11,956 nucleotides of DNA, from the NCBI GenBank assembly GCA_002083395.1, contig LWDH01000037.1, positions 1-11,956 of the forward strand, given 5' to 3'. The notes under the pieces were generated by a model. It saw only the letters and a program-made list of their open reading frames with translations. It was not told the origin of the DNA and ran no database searches. Below, piece after piece: positions 1 to 5,093 of this stretch (position 1 is its first letter; each line of letters begins with the position of its first letter). The position numbers were made by a program, and so were the translations under genes. This stretch comes from Proteobacteria bacterium SG_bin4. Lineage in GTDB: Bacteria; Pseudomonadota; Gammaproteobacteria; Burkholderiales; Nitrosomonadaceae.

Positions 1-29
1 CTACTCGTTGTGCCATACGTTGTTGCCAT
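1..29 (-). CDS. amoC: AmoC-like ammonia monooxygenase subunit C, N-terminal fragment (runs off left edge)
   Basis: On the minus strand an ATG at 29 follows a perfect AGGAGG by eight bases, and the frame reads MATTYGTTS before the window ends. I recall N. europaea AmoC beginning MATTLGTSSAS, so the match is at the level of a few residues. AmoC is an integral membrane subunit of ammonia monooxygenase, which oxidises ammonia to hydroxylamine. The sigma-E-like promoter upstream fits the separate, stress-linked amoC copy (amoC3) of Nitrosomonas, not the amoCAB operon. The start codon and ribosome site are seen directly. The identity is inferred from nine residues plus promoter type, so an unrelated protein is possible. 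Confidence 0.55.
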
Positions 30-37
30 TTTATGTG

Positions 38-43
38 CCTCCT
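38..43 (-). promoter_or_regulatory. Strong ribosome binding site for the leftward AmoC-like gene
   Basis: The plus-strand sequence cctcct reads AGGAGG on the minus strand, a full anti-16S match, eight bases before the ATG at 29. It is one of the two best ribosome sites in the window (the other precedes pstS). It is the main evidence that a highly translated gene leaves the window to the left. Confidence 0.65.
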
Positions 44-111
44 ATTAAAAATGGTTAGTAGAAATAGATGTCTTGCAGAGAAAAAGATTATTCCCTGTTC
101 AACATAAGGTT

Positions 112-141
112 TTAGACAGGCTTTTAATTAATGAAAGTTCC
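112..141 (-). promoter_or_regulatory. Sigma-E (RpoE)-type promoter for the leftward AmoC-like gene
   Basis: Read on the minus strand, GGAACTT (141 to 135) is followed after 17 bases by GTCTAA (117 to 112). The sigma-E consensus is ggAACtt for -35 and gTCtaA for -10, so both boxes match. The predicted start near 106 would give a leader of roughly 76 bases before the ATG at 29. Sigma-E responds to envelope stress. The monocistronic amoC3 of N. europaea has been described as sigma-E-associated and tied to stress and starvation recovery. The motif is visible; its function is inferred. Confidence 0.55.
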
Positions 142-222
142 CGTCATTTCATCGAAACAATTGTGCAATGAGCAGTTGATTGTAGTTATTACACTCAGCA
201 CAAATATATTTTAGAAATTAAT

Positions 223-251
223 TGACATTACTTCAAGTGGTTAACTGTTAT
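223..251 (+). promoter_or_regulatory. Possible constitutive sigma-70 promoter upstream of the porin
   Basis: TTGACA (223-228) is a perfect -35 hexamer, followed after 17 bases by TGTTAT (246-251), a fair -10. It would start transcription near 258, upstream of the PHO boxes, and could give a basal level of the porin transcript. In AT-rich DNA such pairs arise by chance, so this is weak. Confidence 0.25.
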
Positions 252-275
252 TTCTGACTCGATAGCGATAGGGTT

Positions 276-337
276 TTGTCACATTTCTGTAAGAAAAATG
301 TAACTGTCATAAATCTGTAACATTGCTGCCTTATAAC
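276..337 (+). promoter_or_regulatory. PHO-box array and PhoB-dependent promoter of the porin-pstS operon
   Basis: PhoB binds direct repeats of CTGTCAT spaced 11 bp apart and replaces the -35 contact. The core box is 304-321: CTGTCAT, AAAT, CTGTAAC, one mismatch from the classic 18-bp PHO box. Exactly 10 bp later is TATAAC (332-337), the expected -10 position, giving a start near 344 and a leader of about 41 bases. Upstream, further degenerate half-units lie at 276 (TTGTCAC), 287 (CTGTAAG) and 298 (ATGTAAC), again 11 bp apart with AT-rich 4-bp spacers, so more than one PhoB dimer may bind. The spacing and the phosphate-related genes downstream make this a confident call. Confidence 0.8.
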
Positions 338-384
338 GTTCGTCATCTTTATCGATTGAATTATTAACTACGGATCAGAGACTG

Positions 385-2118
385 ATGATGAAACTATACA
401 GACTTTTCTTGATAGCGATCGTTGTAGCCAATCTAGGTATGGCAACCACTGTACATGCTTTGGATTTATATGTTGATACGACAACCAAGCAGATTTATGC
501 GGAGCCGGGTCCCGGTCGCGTGCATATGGGGACTTTTGTGAAAGCCGATAACGCGCCTGCTAAGACCGAACCACACAAAGTTGTGGAAGCGCCAGTAAAA
601 ACCCCAGCGGATTCGGCACAATTGGCTGAAGATCAATCCGAAGAAATGAAAAAAAGGAGATCTGCGGAGCGTCTTGCCAGAATTTCGGAGAAGGCGGAAA
701 AGGCCCGGTTTGTCAATCAAGTATCGGTGCTTGAAGAGCGCATGAAAGAGGTGGAGAAAATTCATGGCACTTTTGATGATCGCGGTTTGCATTGGGCTAC
801 CAAAGATGGCAATTTTTCTATGTCGCTTAACGGGCGGATACAACCAGCCTCGCAATATAATTTTGTCAATGATCCTGATCCGGCATTTGGTGCCAACACC
901 GCAAACGAATTGAACAGCGGCATGAACATCCGCCGGGCTCGTTTAGGGGTTGAAGGTACTTTCTTTAAGCACTGGGATTATAAATTTGAGTACGATTTTA
1001 GTCGCGGTAACGGTTCCGTCGGATCAGGAATTACCGATGCTTTTGTACGCTTAAACCATACTGATGCACTATCCTATAAACTGGGTTCATTCAAAGAGCC
1101 ATTCAGCTTGGAAGAAGCGGCGAGTAACCGTTATCTGACTTTTATCGAACGGCATATGTCGGTCAACTCCTTCGTTGATAACCCGAACACCTATAAAACG
1201 GGTATTGGCGCCAATTACGCGGTTAAAAGATGGCAAACCGGGATTGCTTTTCAAACAGAGCCGATCGGCTCCTGGTCCTCCGCCTCAACATCGGTCAATG
1301 CCAATGGTAATCAGAACCGCAACAATGGTTCCGGGGATTCCGGCTGGCAAGGCATCGGCCGTATCAGCGGCAGGCCATGGATGGAAGATGATACGAAATT
1401 CCTGCATATCGGTGTTTCGGCTGGACATACGCATGTTAATACACAGTATCGCGCAGATGGCACGATGGTTGGTGAAGGACAGATTGGCGGCGGCGGTGGC
1501 ATGTCGTTCTTTGCGTTTCCGGGAACCAACGTCGACCGGACCAATATTTTGAACACCGGTAACTTAAGCACCGGCGCTTTAAGCAATCCGAATCGCCGAG
1601 AAGTCACCAGCTACGATCGTTTCGGTGCGGAATCCTGGTTTGTGTACGGTCCATTTTCGGCGCAAGGGGAATATTTGCGGACCAATATCAATGGATTTAA
1701 CTATGATAACGAGCATCTGACGGGATATTACGGTTTTGCAAGTTACTTCCTGACAGGCGAATCTAAAGCGTATCATGTCAGAAACGGCGCAGCGAACCGG
1801 ATTAAACCGAATCGTCCATTCCAGTTCAACGGATCGGGCTGGGGGGCTTGGGAAATTGCAGCCGGTTACGATTACATCGATATGAATTCGGGTGTCATCG
1901 CAGGTGGTAAAGCGGATATGGTTCGATTCGGTTTGAATTGGTATCCGCATTCGAACGTCAAATTTCAGGCAAACGTGATCCATGTACTCGATATCAATAC
2001 TGCGAGGACACCGATTACCAACACCGATGGTTATTCCGGTGGCGCCGGCGCTCGCACCAATGGCTGGAACAATGGCGACTTGAGCGCTTTCCTGACGCAA
2101 TGGACTATCGATTTTTAG
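385..2118 (+). CDS. OprO/OprP-family phosphate or polyphosphate-selective outer-membrane porin
   Basis: This 577-residue protein has a signal peptide (basic start, hydrophobic 7-20, likely cut after VHA25). Next come a short periplasmic part with LYVDTTTKQIYAEPGPGR (residues 28-45), a charged coiled-coil-like stretch at about 83-128, and a beta-barrel from about 143 to the end. The barrel start carries the RRARLGVEGTFFKHWDYKFE signature (183-202) typical of the Porin_O_P family, and the chain ends in aromatic F, as barrel proteins need for assembly. The family forms trimeric anion channels selective for phosphate or pyrophosphate in the outer membrane. ATG at 388 is an equally possible start, and the ribosome site is weak. 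A PHO box upstream and pstS 50 bp downstream support a phosphate role. Anion selectivity itself is inferred from family and context. Confidence 0.9.
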   Translation: MMKLYRLFLIAIVVANLGMATTVHALDLYVDTTTKQIYAEPGPGRVHMGTFVKADNAPAKTEPHKVVEAPVKTPADSAQLAEDQSEEMKKRRSAERLARISEKAEKARFVNQVSVLEERMKEVEKIHGTFDDRGLHWATKDGNFSMSLNGRIQPASQYNFVNDPDPAFGANTANELNSGMNIRRARLGVEGTFFKHWDYKFEYDFSRGNGSVGSGITDAFVRLNHTDALSYKLGSFKEPFSLEEAASNRYLTFIERHMSVNSFVDNPNTYKTGIGANYAVKRWQTGIAFQTEPIGSWSSASTSVNANGNQNRNNGSGDSGWQGIGRISGRPWMEDDTKFLHIGVSAGHTHVNTQYRADGTMVGEGQIGGGGGMSFFAFPGTNVDRTNILNTGNLSTGALSNPNRREVTSYDRFGAESWFVYGPFSAQGEYLRTNINGFNYDNEHLTGYYGFASYFLTGESKAYHVRNGAANRIKPNRPFQFNGSGWGAWEIAAGYDYIDMNSGVIAGGKADMVRFGLNWYPHSNVKFQANVIHVLDINTARTPITNTDGYSGGAGARTNGWNNGDLSAFLTQWTIDF

Positions 2119-2168
2119 TCGAAATTATTTTTGGTACGAATAGCAATCCTTACAAACAGGAGAACAAA

Positions 2169-3191
2169 ATGCCAAAGTCATACAATTTTAAGGTGATAAT
2201 TTTATTTTTCTCGGGTTTCTGGATCAGTACTGCCGGGATGGCGCATGCACAGTCAATGGTCAAAATCGACGGCTCCAGCACTGTTTATCCGATTACCCAG
2301 GCGATTGCCGACCAATTCCAAGAAGTTAAGAAGGGAACGGTGCAAGTGACGGTTGCTGTTTCAGGCAGCGGCGGTGGTTTCAGGAAGTTTTGCCGGGGTG
2401 AGATTGATATTGTCAATGCCTCTCGTCCAATCTTAAAAAACGAGATGAAAGAATGCAAAAACACCGGGGTGCAGTACGTCGAAATACCGGTAGCATTTGA
2501 TGCGCTTACCGTAGCGATTCATCCCGGCAATACCTGGAGCAGGGCCATGACGGTCGCGCAGTTGAAAAGAATCTGGGAACCGGCGGCCGAAGGTAAAATT
2601 ACCCATTGGAATCAGATTGATTCAGCATGGCCGGCAGAAGCTATCAAGTTGTTTGGGCCTGCAAGAGATTCTGGCACCTACGATTATTTTACCGAGGCGG
2701 TCATTGGAAAAACGAAGTCAAGCCGCGCGGATTTTACCAGATCCGAAGATGACACCGGTTTGGTGCGGGCTGTGGCGGGTGATAAAAACGGCTTGGGTTT
2801 TCTGGGATTTGCGTATTACATCGAAAATCAAGATAAAGTTACCGCAGTAGCGATTGATAACGGCAATGGTCAAGGAGCGGTTCTACCCTCGGTCGAGACA
2901 GTCGAAGACGGCAGCTATCAGCCATTATCGCGGCCTATGTTTATTTATGTCAGCCTCAAGGCAGCCGAGAAGCCGGAAGTGAAGGAATTTGTCGAGTTTT
3001 ATTTGAAAAATGCGTTGCTGTTGGTAAAGGAAACCCATTTTTTTCCATTGCCGCCGCGAGCCTACACAACCATGCTTGGGCATTTCAATAAAAAAAGAGC
3101 GGGGACAGTTTTCAATGGCGTGCCAGTTATTGGCTTGACGATTGATGAATTGATCCGCCGTGAGGAACGACTGCAGTATGAGAACTATTAA
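2169..3191 (+). CDS. pstS: Periplasmic phosphate-binding protein PstS
   Basis: The open frame extends back to 1938 inside the porin, but the real start is ATG at 2169, six bases after AGGAG (2158-2162). That gives 340 residues with a clean signal peptide, likely cut after MAHA27. The mature protein begins with KIDGSSTVYPITQAIADQF (32-50). It keeps the phosphate-ligand loops GSST (35-38), SGSGGG (65-70) and DSGT (167-170), typical of the PstS/SphX type. It binds inorganic phosphate in the periplasm and hands it to PstCAB. It follows the porin by 50 bp with no terminator between, so both should be read from the PHO-box promoter. No pstC, pstA, pstB or phoU follows, so it must work with a transporter encoded elsewhere or act as an extra scavenging copy. 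Confidence 0.94.
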   Translation: MPKSYNFKVIILFFSGFWISTAGMAHAQSMVKIDGSSTVYPITQAIADQFQEVKKGTVQVTVAVSGSGGGFRKFCRGEIDIVNASRPILKNEMKECKNTGVQYVEIPVAFDALTVAIHPGNTWSRAMTVAQLKRIWEPAAEGKITHWNQIDSAWPAEAIKLFGPARDSGTYDYFTEAVIGKTKSSRADFTRSEDDTGLVRAVAGDKNGLGFLGFAYYIENQDKVTAVAIDNGNGQGAVLPSVETVEDGSYQPLSRPMFIYVSLKAAEKPEVKEFVEFYLKNALLLVKETHFFPLPPRAYTTMLGHFNKKRAGTVFNGVPVIGLTIDELIRREERLQYENY

Positions 3192-3207
3192 TTTCGGGGA
3201 ATTAATA
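3186..3207 (+). other. AT-only stem-loop spanning the pstS stop codon
   Basis: TATTAATT (3186-3193) and AATTAATA (3200-3207) form a perfect 8-bp stem around a TCGGGG loop, with the pstS stop codon TAA in the left arm. There is no T-run after it and no G-C pair in the stem, so it is a poor intrinsic terminator. It may protect the 3' end of the messenger, or it may have helped attract the adjacent insertion. Confidence 0.4.
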
Positions 3208-3212
3208 AGTTA

Positions 3213-3355
3213 AGAGACCTTTGCACGGTTACTACGCGGCACGATAATTGCGTTAAAAATTCGCGAAAAATGCTCATTTACCCGGTGTAAACTCCGCTTT
3301 TTCGCAAATTTTTGCCTTATTCTCGTACCGCTCATGACATCGTGTAAAGGTCTCG
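3213..3355. mobile_element. 143-bp palindromic MITE-like element with TTA target duplication
   Basis: The ends are AGAGACCTTTGCACG (3213-3227) and CGTGTAAAGGTCTCG (3341-3355), inverted repeats matching at 13 of 15 positions. They are flanked by direct TTA copies at 3210-3212 and 3356-3358. The body is palindromic as well: 3255-3270 pairs with 3298-3313 at 15 of 16 positions, and the centre is TTTAC-CCGGT-GTAAA (3277-3291), exactly at the geometric midpoint 3284. It has no reading frame and is far too short for a transposase. The 3-bp T-A target copies and the GAGACCTTTGC ends suggest mobilisation by an IS5-family (IS1031-like) transposase; that assignment is from memory. The transcript would fold into a very long hairpin and might end or insulate transcription after pstS. 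Confidence 0.75.
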
Positions 3356-3493
3356 TTAGCTTAGATTACGCGCAGGCAGCTAGAGACTTTCTGCGTTACT
3401 GCTGATGCGGAGAAAACAGACTGGAAATGCAGGGTCATCGAGTATGAACCGAGTTTCTTGGCTGTTTTTTCTTGAATCGGCAGTCATGTTTTT

Positions 3494-3535
3494 TTCAAAA
3501 AGCCGTGGCATTCATTTATGATAGGAACTGTTCCT
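3494..3535 (+). promoter_or_regulatory. Candidate promoter with palindromic operator ahead of the ABC transporter operon
   Basis: TTCAAA (3494-3499), 17 bases, then TATGAT (3517-3522) resembles a sigma-70 promoter, with two and one mismatches. The expected start, near 3529, lies in the middle of a perfect 13-bp palindrome, AGGAACTGTTCCT (3523-3535), which would suit a repressor site. It is the best promoter candidate in the spacer before the five-gene block. The rest of 3359-3581 shows nothing else convincing. Confidence 0.33.
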
Positions 3536-3581
3536 TGTATTTCTATATGATGTCAGTGCGCTTTCAATAATCCATCAGACC

Positions 3582-5093
3582 ATGCCTTTTAGCCCAATTG
3601 TTTTGTGGACGGATGCACTCGTCTATTTGTTTGTGTTGTCGATATTTTTTTGGGTTTGGTATGTGCGCCGGAATGAGCACTTGTTAATGCCTTGGAAGCG
3701 GGTCGGGCATAGTGCCAGCGGCATGTCGGCATTGACGGTGTTAATTTTTTTTCTATTGGTCGGGCTGCTCGACACCGTTCATTTCCGGCCAGCGCTCGAC
3801 CATAAGAATCAAAGCGGCGAGACGATTTACAGCGTAGAAGTGTTAAGTTTGCTGGATATAGTTTTAACGCCGCTCCGAACCAACGTTGAGAAAACCTATT
3901 CCGCACCGTTGGCAACGCACCTCTATGCAAAGGAAACAATCGAGTCGCCGGATGGCGGGCAGGTGCGGGCTTTCGCCCGTTTGGAATTCGGTGGATCGCA
4001 TTTGCAAGATCCTGAAGAAGAACATCTTCCAGACATTCTGGAGCGAATCTTTAAAGGTCTGGCGTATGGTTTCTTGGTTTGGCTTGGAATAGCCCTGTGC
4101 TTAATAGCCTTTCTGTCTCGCCGCCATCAACAAGATTTCGTTCAAAGCTTGTCCGTCATTTGGCGGCGTGCCAGCGAAGTGCCGTGGTACGCGATCTTGA
4201 TTACTTTATTAATTTTGCTATTGCTGATCGGTTGCAGCGCGATGCTGGCAACGCACTATCATGTATTGGGTACTGACAAAGTAGGCCAGGATATTCTGTA
4301 TCAATCACTTAAAAGTATCCGAGTTGCATTGGTGATTGGAACGTTGACCACGCTGATCATGCTGCCATTCGCGCTGCTGCTTGGGATTATGGCCGGGTAT
4401 TTCCGGGGTTGGGTTGACGATGTGATTCAGTACATCTATACCACGTTAAATTCGATTCCCAGTGTGCTGTTAATTGCGGCGGCAGTGTTGATGATGCAGG
4501 TATATATCGAAACGCATGCGGAATTGTTCGAAACCGTTGCATCACGCGCCGATTTGCGATTATTGTTTTTGTGTATGATTCTCGGTGTCACCAGTTGGAC
4601 GAGTCTGTGCCGGTTGCTGCGCGGGGAAGCGTTGAAATTACGCGAATTGGAATATATTCAGGCGGCACATGCTTTCGGAGTGTCACATTGGCGCATCATC
4701 AGCCGTCATATTCTGCCGAATGTGATGCACATCGTGTTAATTGCGACAGTGATGGATTTCAGCGGATTGGTGCTGGCTGAGGCAGTGTTGTCATATGTCG
4801 GTGTCGGTGTCGATCCTTCAATGATCAGTTTTGGCACCATGATTAATGCCGCACGTCTGGAAATGGCTCGGGAACCGATGGTGTGGTGGGCTTTACTGGC
4901 AGCTTTCAGTTTTATGTTTACGCTAGTTTTGAGCGCTAATCTGTTTGCCGATGCGGTGCAGAACGCGTTGGATCCGCGTATGCGGACACTGAAATTGAGC
5001 AGCCGTTTTTTTCAACGGTATGGAAAAGATGAGATTTCTTCAAACAAACCTGCCGGCGCCATGACTCCGGCAGGTTCTTCCCGTTCGAAATGA
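3582..5093 (+). CDS. Peptide-type ABC transporter permease (DppC/OppC family) with extended N-terminus
   Basis: The 503-residue protein has a C-terminal half that is a standard BPD_transp_1 permease. It starts with HVLGTDKVGQDILY (227-240), the usual 'LGTD..G.D' entry of DppC/OppC. It carries the ATPase-contact EAA loop, EYIQAAHAFG (357-366) to ILPN (377-380), and ends with the family-typical DPRMR (464-468). Membrane segments lie near 10-28, 48-66, 158-178, 202-222, 248-274, 292-308, 326-345, 385-405 and 435-455. Family members are usually about 280-340 residues; here about 160-200 extra residues add membrane segments and a roughly 90-residue loop (67-157). No clear ribosome site precedes ATG 3582, so the start is uncertain. 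It overlaps the ATPase gene by four bases (ATGA). The partner DppB permease and binding protein are not in the window. The substrate, probably peptides or a similar solute, is inferred. Confidence 0.85.
   Translation: MPFSPIVLWTDALVYLFVLSIFFWVWYVRRNEHLLMPWKRVGHSASGMSALTVLIFFLLVGLLDTVHFRPALDHKNQSGETIYSVEVLSLLDIVLTPLRTNVEKTYSAPLATHLYAKETIESPDGGQVRAFARLEFGGSHLQDPEEEHLPDILERIFKGLAYGFLVWLGIALCLIAFLSRRHQQDFVQSLSVIWRRASEVPWYAILITLLILLLLIGCSAMLATHYHVLGTDKVGQDILYQSLKSIRVALVIGTLTTLIMLPFALLLGIMAGYFRGWVDDVIQYIYTTLNSIPSVLLIAAAVLMMQVYIETHAELFETVASRADLRLLFLCMILGVTSWTSLCRLLRGEALKLRELEYIQAAHAFGVSHWRIISRHILPNVMHIVLIATVMDFSGLVLAEAVLSYVGVGVDPSMISFGTMINAARLEMAREPMVWWALLAAFSFMFTLVLSANLFADAVQNALDPRMRTLKLSSRFFQRYGKDEISSNKPAGAMTPAGSSRSK
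5047..5076 (+). other. 10-bp stem-loop at the permease/ATPase junction
   Basis: AACCTGCCGG (5047-5056) and CCGGCAGGTT (5067-5076) form a perfect GC-rich 10-bp stem with a 10-base loop. It lies inside the last codons of the permease, 13 bases before the ATG of the ATPase at 5090. The tail TTCTTCCC is only mildly T-rich, so it looks like a decayed or partial intrinsic terminator, or an attenuator or stability hairpin tuning ATPase expression. The inverted repeat is certain; the role is not known. Confidence 0.55.

Noticed and set aside
1579..2100. 173-codon minus-strand open frame inside the porin gene
   Set aside because: It lies wholly opposite a well-supported porin, has no recognisable protein pattern and no ribosome site; a shadow of the real gene.
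1938..2168. 77-codon upstream extension of pstS into the porin gene
   Set aside because: It overlaps the conserved barrel end of the porin, and the ATG at 2169 has AGGAG at correct spacing and starts a proper signal peptide.
3213..3355. Palindromic spacer read as a simple CRISPR repeat or as a tRNA-like RNA
   Set aside because: There is one copy only, no repeat-spacer periodicity and no cloverleaf; terminal repeats plus TTA duplications fit a MITE better.
3449..3470. CCGAG-TTT-CTTGG followed by CTG and six T residues, possible terminator
   Set aside because: The stem is only five pairs with one G-T pair and the T-run does not directly follow; too weak to call.
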